Shown here one piece after another: positions 15,536 through 24,476 of a stretch of DNA of 27,567 nt (position 1 is its first letter; the number at the start of each line of letters is the position of its first letter). Below the pieces are notes generated by a model, which saw only the letters and a program-made list of their open reading frames with translations, had not been told where the DNA came from and searched no databases. Where the stretch lies: assembly GCA_033064195.1 (NCBI GenBank), contig JARBJD010000630.1, positions 1 through 27,567 on the forward strand. The letters are read 5' to 3'. The translations under genes were made by a program, and so were the position numbers. Origin of the DNA: Blattamonas nauphoetae (Eukaryota; Preaxostyla; Oxymonadida).

Positions 15536-17491
15536 TCAGAATAGACCGAATTCCGCAATGAACTCTGGAGTTAAGTCGTCAATTGAGTCTGCATGAAACT
15601 TTGTGTGTTGGATTGGAACGTAGACAACTTTTGACAGACATGTGAGTCCATTCAGTAGAGTAGCTACCACATTTCCGTGTTTGTATTCAATGAATTTCCC
15701 CACGAATTGAAACTGTCTACGCTTCTTCTGAAACTTGGCAACAGTCTTGTCCAAATCAAGGTGAATCAATAGAATGTTTCCTGGTTTGTATTTCCATAAC
15801 ATCTGTGATGTCTGCTGTCTTTGGATGTTCTTCAATTGTTCTTCACAACTGGAGATATACAGTGCTTCAATTTCACGATTGTTTTGTGCTTGCTGTGGAG
15901 TGAATTTATTCCAGTACGCTCGATGTGGAGTCATGTTGTAGTATTCCACCATCTGATTCATCAATGAATGATTTGCCATTTGTGTTGCATTGTCCTGGAA
16001 TCCATCTCTGATTGTTCTGATCACTCGATCGACAATTCTGTTGTGATTAGTGAATGGTGAACTTGTGAAATATGTGCTGACTCTCTGTTGCTTGAAATAC
16101 TCTGATGCTTCACCACTTGTCCATGCTGCTTCTCCATCCCCACGTATGTTGTTGACGCTAACTCCACGATGATTAATCAGATCGTTGATTGCAGTCTTGA
16201 CTTTGCTCCATGATTTATCCAGAACAGGAATCACTACAAGGTATTTGGTGTTGATGTTAATTGCGAAGAGATAGATCTGCAACACTGTTTTCGACGTTGG
16301 TGATTGAATGAAAACGAGATCAATTTCCCATGATCCGAACTTGGGAGAAAAGTATGGTCGATCACAATTCTGTGGAACCTTTCTGTCTGATGTCTTCTGT
16401 GGATCACCTGTGATTGCTTTCGACATGAACTGCATTTTTGATCGAAATGGATACACTATTTTTTCCGTTGTTTTTGGAATCATTGGAGGATCAATTCTCA
16501 TCGCATCACCTCCTTTTTCTCTCTGAATTTTCCTCGGATGTGCTACACTCCATCTGTGATCAAATTCCTCATACCAATCCTGAAATGATCTTCCTCCGAA
16601 TGGGATTTGTTTTGTGTGAGTCAGAATGAAGTCAAGATCTTCGTTCGCAATCTTTCTGTTTATCGAGGCTCGAACGAATGTGTCTCTGTTCATTTTATTT
16701 GCATCCAGAATGTGTGATGTAATAAAGTGTTCCATCTGCTTTTGATTTTTCATTATTGAGTTCTCAGCTTTGATCTGTTCATCTTCTGAATCGTTTCTCT
16801 GTTGATGATCAAACAATCCTTTCATTTGTGCCAACTTATTGAGCACTTGCTGTGTCGTCGGTTCATTCTGTCTGATCTCCCTCACTGGGTGGTTGAACAC
16901 GGTTGGTGTGAAGAAGGGATTTCTCTCTATTGGATCCTGCATCTGTGAAATTGGTATAATGTCATCATCATCTTCATCATCATCATCATCATCATCCTCA
17001 TCATCCTCTTCGAACTTCCTCTCCTTCATTGGATATTCATATTCAAACCCCATTGATTTCAAGTTTCTCTTCAGTCCAGGAATAATTAGATATTCAGGTG
17101 GTTCTATTGCTATTGGTCTTTGCACTGGAATGGGTATTGGTCTTGCCTCTGCAGGGCTTCGAACTCTTGGTGAGAGAATTGGTGTCACTTGTTGATTGTA
17201 CTTTCGATGATATTCTTTATACATCTTGTATGCTTTTTCACATCTCCAATCACTAAAACGTTTTCCCAAGAATTCAATAAGAAACTGTGAGACTACTTTT
17301 GTTCCATCTGAAATAGTTAAATTAGGAGGTAATCCACCATTGAACCAATCCTCGAAATATGTTTCGTCGTTTGCTACATATTCTCCATATGAATCATAGA
17401 CATCATATACTGGTAAAGTGTTGGTTCTATTGAACTTGACATTGAATATTTTCTCTTTAGAGTGTTGTGTGCAATTCAGTAACCTATTCAC
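15536..17491 (-). CDS. Polinton integrase (rve superfamily)
   Basis: A 651-residue frame. An rve-type catalytic core spans about 385-545, recognisable from SWEIDLVFIQSP, the strand pair YLFAININTKYLVVIPV, NNIRGDGEAAW and the following helix with TNHNRIVDRVIRTIRDG, then MVEYYNMTPHRAYWNKFTPQ. An SH3-like DNA-binding region follows at about 565-630 (YKPGNILLIHLDLDKT, FVGKFIEYKHGN). The first 350 residues are unusual: a helical N-terminal part, a Pro/Ile-rich linker and an acidic tract of about 17 Asp/Glu (161-177). The enzyme would join the element's ends to host DNA. The start codon is uncertain; the coordinate given is the outermost usable codon of the frame. Confidence 0.9.
   Translation of the reverse strand: MNRLLNCTQHSKEKIFNVKFNRTNTLPVYDVYDSYGEYVANDETYFEDWFNGGLPPNLTISDGTKVVSQFLIEFLGKRFSDWRCEKAYKMYKEYHRKYNQQVTPILSPRVRSPAEARPIPIPVQRPIAIEPPEYLIIPGLKRNLKSMGFEYEYPMKERKFEEDDEDDDDDDDEDDDDIIPISQMQDPIERNPFFTPTVFNHPVREIRQNEPTTQQVLNKLAQMKGLFDHQQRNDSEDEQIKAENSIMKNQKQMEHFITSHILDANKMNRDTFVRASINRKIANEDLDFILTHTKQIPFGGRSFQDWYEEFDHRWSVAHPRKIQREKGGDAMRIDPPMIPKTTEKIVYPFRSKMQFMSKAITGDPQKTSDRKVPQNCDRPYFSPKFGSWEIDLVFIQSPTSKTVLQIYLFAININTKYLVVIPVLDKSWSKVKTAINDLINHRGVSVNNIRGDGEAAWTSGEASEYFKQQRVSTYFTSSPFTNHNRIVDRVIRTIRDGFQDNATQMANHSLMNQMVEYYNMTPHRAYWNKFTPQQAQNNREIEALYISSCEEQLKNIQRQQTSQMLWKYKPGNILLIHLDLDKTVAKFQKKRRQFQFVGKFIEYKHGNVVATLLNGLTCLSKVVYVPIQHTKFHADSIDDLTPEFIAEFGLF
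16960..17012. repeat. ATC/GAT trinucleotide run inside the integrase gene
   Basis: A nearly pure CAT/ATC run on the plus strand encodes the Asp-rich tract on the minus strand. Being a microsatellite, it may vary in length between copies. The long poly-Ser plus-strand frame here is its complement. Confidence 0.85.
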
Positions 17492-17518
17492 TATAGTATT
17501 AATCTGTCATGTATTCAT

Positions 17519-17533
17519 TTATACAAAAATAAA
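17519..17533 (-). promoter_or_regulatory. T-rich motif upstream of the integrase gene
   Basis: Minus strand CTTTATTTTTGTATAAA. It combines the ATTTTT core of the structural-gene motif with the GTA seen before PolB. It lies within the 50-bp gap after the PolB stop. Confidence 0.5.
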
Positions 17534-17541
17534 GTTTGTGT

Positions 17542-20500
17542 TTATTCAATAATATAATCAGTAGCTTTCAGTCCATGAATGAATGGAGGACACGATTCGT
17601 TTTCAAGTACGATTGCCTTCAGATGAATTCCACTGAGACTGAGTTTCTGCTGTTGTATTTTCGCAATCTCAAATCCACTACTGTCCTCTTCGCTCACGAT
17701 TCTTCTCGTCTGGAACGCATCATTCTGATGCTTGAACCGTTTTACGGTGAAGTTCAGTGTTGTAGTCACAGTTTTCTCTCCATTAAGACACTTCACATAA
17801 TCGTCACTTGTGATATTTGTTTTCTTTAGAGACACTCCTTTGATCTTACATTTCTCATCGAGCGAGTAGCACTTTGGCGCAAGACAGATCATCTGTTCAC
17901 CTTCCTTTTCAATTGCTAATCCCAACAGCTTCTTCTCATCATCGACACCTTTTTCAGGATTGGGAAACCATTCATATCTGTGTGCATCATAGAATTCTTT
18001 GTTAGCAATCACATGTTCAAATTGTTGATGAATTCCAGCACTTGGATCTCCACTAATCGCCCAATAAGCAGAATCAGTGTCTCCCTCACAGAAGTGAATC
18101 TTGTTCATATCTAGACACTTGTACATGAAATTGTAGATGAAATTCAGATACCAGAACTTCGCATTGTCAAGTGTGAATACTGCTTCTTGCAGACATGTTT
18201 TGCATGATGCTTTCTCTCGATCTTCGATCACAATGTAGTTGTCCTCATTGATCTCTCTAGTTGCCACAAATCCTTTCATCATCTGTTTCAAGTATGTTCT
18301 CTTCTCATTGCAGATTGTGATTGAGTTGTACTTCTCAGTGTTCATTCCATCGTATCCGTAACTTCCATTGAGGTTCGTCTTACAGAATTGTTCCTTTCCC
18401 TTGTTTCCAACCTTCATTGCTTCTATTCGATCATTCATGAATGAGGTCACAAATGGTTCAAATCCAGCATGTCTCGAAAAGACCATCACACTCTTTACGT
18501 CATCAATAATGAAGTGGCAATAGTCGATGAGGAACCACAGATAGTATGTCGAAAAGAACATATACTGATCGTGTGTGCTCAAGAGTTGGGTCAGCTTCCT
18601 TTGCTTGTCGTCAGTCTTCAATCCATGTTTCTTCATCAACGAATAAGTCTTCTCTCCAATGTTCTCTTCTGTCGTATTGACCACTATGTTTCTGAAGATT
18701 GGTGGGAAGTTAATGAAATCATTTATGTACTTTTCATCGATATGTCCTTTTAATTCTGCAACAAATAGTGTCTTCTGATTCTTGTCTTCGATGATCTTAC
18801 GACATTCTTTATCTCCTGTTGCGGTGAACAAACATCGTCCTGGCATGTACATTCTGTGCTTAGTGTATGGATTGTTCTTGTTCTTGATTGATGAGAAAGC
18901 ACTTGGATACAGTGAATTGAAATCAACACCACACACGTGAGTCATTTTATCTTCTGTATCAGTGGAGACAACTTTTCCATCTTCATATGTGAAGTGATTG
19001 ATCGGTGTCACGTCTTTGATATTCTGTCGATGTTGAACATTCGATAATCCACCAGTCACTGCTGCTCTCAGTTTGTGATATGTTTGTTCATGTGTCAGAG
19101 TCATCGGCAATGATTTCCAGATGCAATACTTCTTCAGTTGAATTCTCAATCGAGTGAGATGTTCGTCCTTGTCTGACTTGTAGGTGTTGCAGTAATCACA
19201 GTAGATCTTCACGTTCTCTTTTGAATGTCCTTTCGAATTGTCGATTCGATCCAGTGTAGGTCGTACAGCTTGTGAGAAGTGACTCTTGCATATATAGCAC
19301 ACTCTCTTGCATTGTTGAACAAACCAGTCGTAGTCTGCTTCAGTGACATTGTTGGTAGTATTGCGATGAGCTTTCTGGTCTTGATAAATGTATGATGCAA
19401 CCTTGTACTTCCAGTATTGCTTGGTGATTTTTATTTCTCCAGATTGATCCACTCCATTGAAATCATCGTCGATATCAAAGTCTTTGTAGGCACACGCATA
19501 TTTGATTGCAGAAGCGTTGGCTGACAATGAGAGATTGTGCAACATATCCACTTTGTACTGGAAGTTCAAATTGATTAACGTGTCTAGTGGTGCAATCATG
19601 CATTCGACGTCTCTGATGTTGTAGAACTTGAGGTATTCCCATCTGTTCTTGAATCCTTGCTTGTTCCAATCATCAAGATACATTTGGTAATCAGTGTCTG
19701 ACATTTCACTGTTGTTCAGACTGGAATAGAATTCATATTTGGAGAATGGTTCTTGTTTACTCAGCACTGTGTCGTAATCTGATGAATCAAATGATTCGTA
19801 AGCAAAGAATGATTTCTGAAGTGTTGTATTTCCTCCAAAAGCCTTCACTGCATAATCCAATGTCATTGGTCCTGTGTACGACATCATGTCAATGAATCGA
19901 AGTACTTGTTGGGTTTTCTCGTGTCTGATCAGTACTTGTTTATACTTCGTTGTGGATCCAAGGAAACTCACCACTTTCCAATCCTTGTCAACGAGATCAC
20001 GAAAGATGAGATTGATGTCAAATCTGGAGCTGTTGAATCCAATCACACTGACTTCATTCTGAGAGGGTATTTCTGGGTCTTCGTAGTAGTTGTTCTCTCG
20101 AACTGTCTCAGCATATTTGAAGAGTTCTCTGATCCACTGCTTCACGAAGTCTTTTCCATCTCGAAGATCAAAGTAGATTGACTTCACTCCTGCTTTTGTC
20201 TTAATTGCTGATGCAACAGACAGTGGTTTCAAGTGGGATATCAACTGAGTATTGTCATCAGAGAATAAATTGTCAAGAATGAGATCTTCCATCGTTTCGA
20301 AATCGTACGTGATGTAGTATTGTGTTGGTTTGAATTCGTCTTGTCTCTTGTGTGCCATCAGAAATTCATAAGTTCTATTGTTGAGGATATGTGGAACATA
20401 TGGTCGTGGTGTTTTATCGAGTGAGATCTTCTTCACATGTTTTCCATCAAGTTCTTTGCACTCTTTGAGATGCTTCTCGTAGTATGTCTTGAAGTGAGAA

Positions 20501-21933
20501 TCCTTGACTTGGAATCCTCTTGACTGACAATATGGACAGAGCTTGTATCCAGTGATTTTCTCAGGATCAACAATGAACATCACATGAACGAGTGTGGCTG
20601 AAAGTGGAATCATCAGGATGGGAAGAACTCTTGCATCATCATTTTCGTTGACATACGACTGACTTAGGAAATATTTCTTCTTGTCTTCATCATATTCATA
20701 GATGTGAACTGTGATGTTGAATACATGCATCGCTTTCTCCAAATCACAAGCGATATCAAATCCAGGATAATTGCGCAAGTGTTCAGTCAGTTGATGTGGC
20801 TTCAGGTGGGTCAGATTCTTCGATTCTGCGAACAATCTTTTTGCTTCAACGTTTCTCATGTTGATTGATATCTTCTTCCCTGGAACCTCAGGAAGTGTGA
20901 GGAACGACAATGATTGAAAGAAGCAGATGTTGAACTCAGAATCGATGTACCGAACGTTTCTCGTTTTGATGTGTTCAGTGAGAATTGCATTTGCTTTTCC
21001 TGCAACTGGGAATCGATAGACTGCAACAAGAATAGAGTGGAATGCAATGTACATTGTCTTTGTGTCCATCAGAGTTCTCTCCTGTGATTCTTTGATAAGG
21101 TTGATTGCATACTTGGAATACTCATTGATGTCTCCAGCACTTCTTATCACTGTTGGAAAGCTCTTTGATGTGTTCTCCAATTCTGGTCTGAAGTCTTTGT
21201 ATGTTGTCTCATCTTTGTCTTTTCTCTCGATGATCTTTCCGAAGTCAATACTAATCTTGAATGGATGGTCTTTCTCTTTTTCGAACACTGCTTTGATGAA
21301 GTTTGTGATTTCTTCAACATTCTTCAGATGATTGTGGAAGTACAGTTGATATGGTTTTCCATTATCTTCAACCTTCTCGACTTCATTCTTTTTGAACTTC
21401 CTTCGTGCATCCATGAGACAAGAATTGAATGCTGCTTTGTCACGTGGTTCAGCGAGTAATATGCATTCTTCAAATCCATCAAAGGTCTGCACTTCTCTCT
21501 TTTCCATTTGTTCATTTTTCTTTTGAATGATCAACAGATTCTTCATCCAATGATCCATCAACTTCTCTTCAATTGATTTCAGTTTCCACGTCATTATGAA
21601 CACTTGCTTTTTCAGTTCGTCTTTATTCACTCTCGGATTTGCTCTCATGTTTTCAACAATCATTCGGTGAGCGAGTCGATCTTCTGATGCCATCTGTTGT
21701 CGAAGTTTAACTTGTTCAATAAAATCTGGAATGAGATTGAGATCGAGATTCTTTGTTGGATGTGGAAACTCGAGATCTGTGTGTTGAAGCATATTCAGAA
21801 GAAATGAACGATGATGTTGATAATTTTTGCTGTCTGGAATATACGTTCGACCATCACTAAATTGAAATTGTGCATTCGGAAAGAGATCTCGAATTTCTTG
21901 AATTCTTTCCTTGACTGGTTTTAGCAGTGCCAT
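17542..21933 (-). CDS. Protein-primed DNA polymerase B with N-terminal cysteine-protease-like and internal HNH-like domains
   Basis: A 1463-residue uninterrupted frame. Residues about 328-455 resemble the OTU/papain-like region found in many Polinton polymerases (EFNICFFQSLSFL around Cys 337; LVHVMF around His 450). A CxxC...H...C zinc finger follows at 466-492. The 3'-5' exonuclease motifs are DFET (544-547), GFNSSRFD (632-639) and YNIRDVE (771-777). Residues 879-915 hold CxxC, LDRIDNSKGH, ENV and CxxC, an HNH-like module lying where TPR1 is expected. The polymerase motifs are DFNSLYPS (A, 1004-1011), KTNLNGSYG (B, 1185-1193) and DTDS (C, 1285-1288). It copies the element from a protein primer. 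It sits between the integrase and 129-aa genes on the same strand, with gaps of about 45-50 bp. Confidence 0.96.
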   Translation of the reverse strand: MALLKPVKERIQEIRDLFPNAQFQFSDGRTYIPDSKNYQHHRSFLLNMLQHTDLEFPHPTKNLDLNLIPDFIEQVKLRQQMASEDRLAHRMIVENMRANPRVNKDELKKQVFIMTWKLKSIEEKLMDHWMKNLLIIQKKNEQMEKREVQTFDGFEECILLAEPRDKAAFNSCLMDARRKFKKNEVEKVEDNGKPYQLYFHNHLKNVEEITNFIKAVFEKEKDHPFKISIDFGKIIERKDKDETTYKDFRPELENTSKSFPTVIRSAGDINEYSKYAINLIKESQERTLMDTKTMYIAFHSILVAVYRFPVAGKANAILTEHIKTRNVRYIDSEFNICFFQSLSFLTLPEVPGKKISINMRNVEAKRLFAESKNLTHLKPHQLTEHLRNYPGFDIACDLEKAMHVFNITVHIYEYDEDKKKYFLSQSYVNENDDARVLPILMIPLSATLVHVMFIVDPEKITGYKLCPYCQSRGFQVKDSHFKTYYEKHLKECKELDGKHVKKISLDKTPRPYVPHILNNRTYEFLMAHKRQDEFKPTQYYITYDFETMEDLILDNLFSDDNTQLISHLKPLSVASAIKTKAGVKSIYFDLRDGKDFVKQWIRELFKYAETVRENNYYEDPEIPSQNEVSVIGFNSSRFDINLIFRDLVDKDWKVVSFLGSTTKYKQVLIRHEKTQQVLRFIDMMSYTGPMTLDYAVKAFGGNTTLQKSFFAYESFDSSDYDTVLSKQEPFSKYEFYSSLNNSEMSDTDYQMYLDDWNKQGFKNRWEYLKFYNIRDVECMIAPLDTLINLNFQYKVDMLHNLSLSANASAIKYACAYKDFDIDDDFNGVDQSGEIKITKQYWKYKVASYIYQDQKAHRNTTNNVTEADYDWFVQQCKRVCYICKSHFSQAVRPTLDRIDNSKGHSKENVKIYCDYCNTYKSDKDEHLTRLRIQLKKYCIWKSLPMTLTHEQTYHKLRAAVTGGLSNVQHRQNIKDVTPINHFTYEDGKVVSTDTEDKMTHVCGVDFNSLYPSAFSSIKNKNNPYTKHRMYMPGRCLFTATGDKECRKIIEDKNQKTLFVAELKGHIDEKYINDFINFPPIFRNIVVNTTEENIGEKTYSLMKKHGLKTDDKQRKLTQLLSTHDQYMFFSTYYLWFLIDYCHFIIDDVKSVMVFSRHAGFEPFVTSFMNDRIEAMKVGNKGKEQFCKTNLNGSYGYDGMNTEKYNSITICNEKRTYLKQMMKGFVATREINEDNYIVIEDREKASCKTCLQEAVFTLDNAKFWYLNFIYNFMYKCLDMNKIHFCEGDTDSAYWAISGDPSAGIHQQFEHVIANKEFYDAHRYEWFPNPEKGVDDEKKLLGLAIEKEGEQMICLAPKCYSLDEKCKIKGVSLKKTNITSDDYVKCLNGEKTVTTTLNFTVKRFKHQNDAFQTRRIVSEEDSSGFEIAKIQQQKLSLSGIHLKAIVLENESCPPFIHGLKATDYIIE

Positions 21934-21952
21934 TTACTACAAATTAAAAAAT
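21934..21952 (-). promoter_or_regulatory. PolB-type start motif
   Basis: Minus strand TTTTTTAATTTGTAGTAA, directly before the ATG. It shares TTTTTTAATTTGTA with the motif before the 129-aa gene and with no structural gene. Confidence 0.6.
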
Positions 21953-21976
21953 CCGAAAATAAAAAAAGTTGAGCGT

Positions 21977-22366
21977 TTATTTCTGTTTTCTCTGATGGGG
22001 CTTTTTCGGTGCCTTTAACCAGGAATCAAGTCTAATTCTGAACACTTCACTTCCGCCAATCTCTCGATATGTGAATGGAACCAGAACTTTTGTGTACTCA
22101 CCGACGAGCTCACAATTGTATTTCTTCAGTTCATTTTCAACGAATGATTGAGTGTAGTGTCGACGTTTTGCGAAGTGAGGTCTGTTTCCTTGATTCCACA
22201 ACTTTGGTTTTATTCTCCATTCAACTCCCTCATGAACATACGTCACTGGGACATTATTTCTGACATACTCAGAGACCAGCGTACAGTTCTCTTCTCTCAT
22301 TGATTCAATTAATGCTTGTTCTGAACATACTCGACGTCTTTCCTTGTACATCGCAGTTGGATTCAT
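21977..22366 (-). CDS. 129-aa protein built of two related 45-residue repeats
   Basis: Residues 19-64 and 76-124 follow one pattern: a helix, NC-x-LV-x-EY, then P-x-TY, a Gly turn, RI, a Trp and PH (NCTLVSEYVRNNVPVTY against NCELVGEYTKVLVPFTY). The tail is basic (KAPKKPHQRKQK). The layout recalls small repeated DNA-binding modules found with homing endonucleases and in large DNA viruses, though most of the zinc-binding Cys of those families are not seen. It is the outermost gene of the right copy, on the PolB strand and with the same start motif. A DNA-binding partner in replication, perhaps the terminal protein, is a guess. Confidence 0.7.
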   Translation of the reverse strand: MNPTAMYKERRRVCSEQALIESMREENCTLVSEYVRNNVPVTYVHEGVEWRIKPKLWNQGNRPHFAKRRHYTQSFVENELKKYNCELVGEYTKVLVPFTYREIGGSEVFRIRLDSWLKAPKKPHQRKQK

Positions 22367-22384
22367 TTAATACAAATTAAAAAA
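22367..22384 (-). promoter_or_regulatory. PolB-type start motif before the 129-aa gene
   Basis: Minus strand TTTTTTAATTTGTATTAA, one base different from the motif before PolB. Confidence 0.6.
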
Positions 22385-22541
22385 TTCAAAAATGAAAATT
22401 CTTTCGTTGATTTCTCAGTTTTGGATTTTTCACTGAAATCGAGGATCAATGGGTTCGATCACTCATTTCTCACAAGTGATAGTTTCGTTCTGATTCTTCG
22501 CGTTTTGGAATCTCCTGAAGTTGGAGGATCATCATGGTATG

Positions 22542-22578
22542 CTCCCGTTTTTTGGATTTTCCGAACTTTTGCAGAGAT
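22542..22578 (+). repeat. Direct repeat, copy 1
   Basis: CCCGTTTTTTGGATTTTCCG followed by AACTTTTGCAGAGAT; matches 22810-22846 with about five differences, 268 bp apart. Confidence 0.75.
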
Positions 22579-22809
22579 ATTTGAGGTTTCAGGATCGGTC
22601 GTGGATCTCGGTACATTTATGTAAAACGAGTATGCCACTCTACTTTTTCAGCTCTGTTTAACTCGTTTTGATTGAATTGTCACTTCATTTCACTAGTTAT
22701 TGTTTCATTTTTGACCTCACTTCCGTCTTCATTTTCTCGTTGTTTATCCTTTTAACCACTTCATTCATGTTTCTTTCAACTAAACTTTTCTCCAAATTCA
22801 ACACACTAA

Positions 22810-22846
22810 TTCCCGTTTACTGAGTTTTCCGGACTTTTGCAGAGAT
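22810..22846 (+). repeat. Direct repeat, copy 2
   Basis: CCCGTTTACTGAGTTTTCCG followed by GACTTTTGCAGAGAT. The flanks of the two copies are unrelated. Confidence 0.75.
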
Positions 22847-23657
22847 CCGCCATTCAACGGCTCACTTCAGTTCTCGGAATTTTTCCAGAATCTTCATCAT
22901 TTCACATACTTTTCTGAATCATTTTTGTTGTTTTAAAGAGAGAAAACCGAGAACACAAGCGACATTTTCACTATTGGTGCCACATTTCACGTCATTTTCA
23001 CGTTCGTCAATTTACCTCTCAGTTTCATACTTGCTCACTTCATTCATGCTTGTTTCGCTTTCTTTTACTCTGTTTTTGTGAAAAAGTTGATGAAAACTTG
23101 ACTAAAATGATGTGCTAGTGAAGTGAGAACGACCCACAAAATGGAAGTGAATTGAGCAAAATGAAGAGGAATGATGAACAGATCAAATGTGAAATGGGGA
23201 GAGAAAGTGATGAAATGAAAGGGGCTGAAGCCTGTTCTGAAGTGACAAAAACGGTCAAAAGTTGAGAAGTGAAAACATGAAAAAGTGACTTTATGGGAGA
23301 ACTATCCGACAAAATCTCCTCAAAATTTGAGCACACCTTACTCATACCGTGAGAAAGAAGGATTTGTAACGAAATTCAGATCAAAAAATCTATAGTGTCA
23401 AAATGTTGGTGCAAGAGTGTCGTCAGAGGTGTGATCGAAAACCGACCCTCCAGAGAGAACTATAGGTGATGTACAAACCAGAATTCTCAAAAAGCGTCGC
23501 TTGAGTGCAATTGTGAAGTGGTTTGACGTGAAATCAATGAGAAATGAAAATTGACAAAAATTGTGAAAACGATCGTGTGTCGAGGATCGTCAGAACCGAA
23601 TGACGCGAATACCTGTCCACTACCGATTTGACACGTTTTGAGACCATCAGAGGGCGA

Positions 23658-23693
23658 AAAGTGACGTGTAGGAGAAGAGCGAGACGTCACTTT
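23658..23693. other. 10-bp-stem hairpin with TGACGT motifs
   Basis: AAAGTGACGT at 23658-23667 pairs with ACGTCACTTT at 23684-23693 across a 16-nt loop. The stem contains the CRE-like word TGACGT. It may be a chance hairpin. Confidence 0.5.
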
Positions 23694-24236
23694 CTCCTCC
23701 TTAAAAATTTTGTCATTTTCAAAATATGTTGTGGGGTCGGATCAAACTTTTTTTTCAAAAGTGCTTTTTTCCTAAAATTTCACCTTTCAAAATCAATTTC
23801 GTAATTTTAGAACGTGTTTGAACACAATTTGAGACATAAAGGTGTTCATAGTGGCGAAATCCGAACATCGACTTTTTCGTCACTTTTTCGACCTAAGTTC
23901 GGTACACAGTTCGACGAATTCTCAACCGATTTTCATCAGGATTGTCTTGATCGATGACCGACAGTGTCCCCGAGATTTTAGAATTTTTTTCAGAATTTTT
24001 CGAAATGGTTCTCACATTGGTTTCACTTGATTTGTGGTCAAAAAGCGAAAAACACCAAAAAAGTGCCAACATTTTTTCGAATGTTGTCAAAATTTGCTTC
24101 AAAATTGACACTTTTCACGAGGTCAAAATATTGGACATATTTTTAGAATTTAGGCCGAATATTGATGTCATCAAAATGTCATAAATTCCTTTTAATACAA
24201 GATTCAAAATCGGTCAATCGGACTTGACTTTTAGTT

Positions 24237-24476
24237 TTGATTTCAATGACAATTTCAGATTGGTTCCCAAATCGCTTCTACCACTACTTGACTTCTGAGT
24301 TTGAAATGGATCGAGCCACTGGACCAGATGAGCCAGTGAAGAAAAAACACATCCTTTTCAATGAAAATCAATTCGGAATTCCAATTGTTGAATCTTTGAC
24401 AATCCCTGAATTGTATTGTTTTGTGGAATCATTGGTGTCCGTCCAATGCTCTCAACGGAAGGAAGGAAAGACATGA
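24237..24476 (+). pseudogene. Possible host gene relic
   Basis: A 79-codon frame with a protein-like middle (MDRATGPDEPVKKKHILFNE, QFGIPIVESLTIPELYCFVE). A continuation with similar character appears in another frame to about 24560 (DDYAKPAINFMQNQGYLFAC), which suggests decay or an unrecognised intron. Family unknown. Confidence 0.3.

Larger units (their letters stand above)
5858..22400. mobile_element. Polinton/Maverick-type element, composite of two head-to-head copies
   Basis: Recognisable parts are protein-primed DNA polymerase B, an rve-type integrase with a C-terminal SH3-like region, an FtsK/HerA-like ATPase and capsid proteins, which together define a Polinton. A left copy (5858 to about 11060, plus strand) carries the capsid-type module only. 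A right copy (about 11060-22400, mainly minus strand) carries part of that module plus all replication and integration genes. The right half looks largely whole; the left copy is broken in about four places. Long inverted repeats expected at Polinton ends could not be matched, and no adenovirus-type protease was recognised. The right limit is placed just upstream of the last gene and may lie further out. Divergence between the copies points to an insertion that is old but not ancient. Confidence 0.85.
22385..24236. other. Gene-poor right flank of the Polinton block
   Basis: I see no convincing gene. The left part (22600-23060) is rich in TTCATTTCAC-like words. It holds a 37-bp direct repeat and, further right, a 10-bp-stem hairpin. 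23700-24190 is AT-rich with many TTTTTC and AAATTTT runs. The Polinton's own end probably lies in the first part of this stretch but cannot be fixed without its partner. Confidence 0.4.

Noticed and set aside
16839-17195. 118-codon plus-strand frame with a poly-Ser run
   Set aside because: It is the complement of the Asp-rich tract of the integrase gene, which has clear domain support on the minus strand.
5858-22400. Tectivirus-like phage or other prokaryotic virus integrated in a bacterial genome
   Set aside because: No ribosome binding sites, the gene set includes an rve integrase and a Polinton-type PolB, and the flanks carry hAT, MITE and MULE-like elements and a likely spliceosomal intron.
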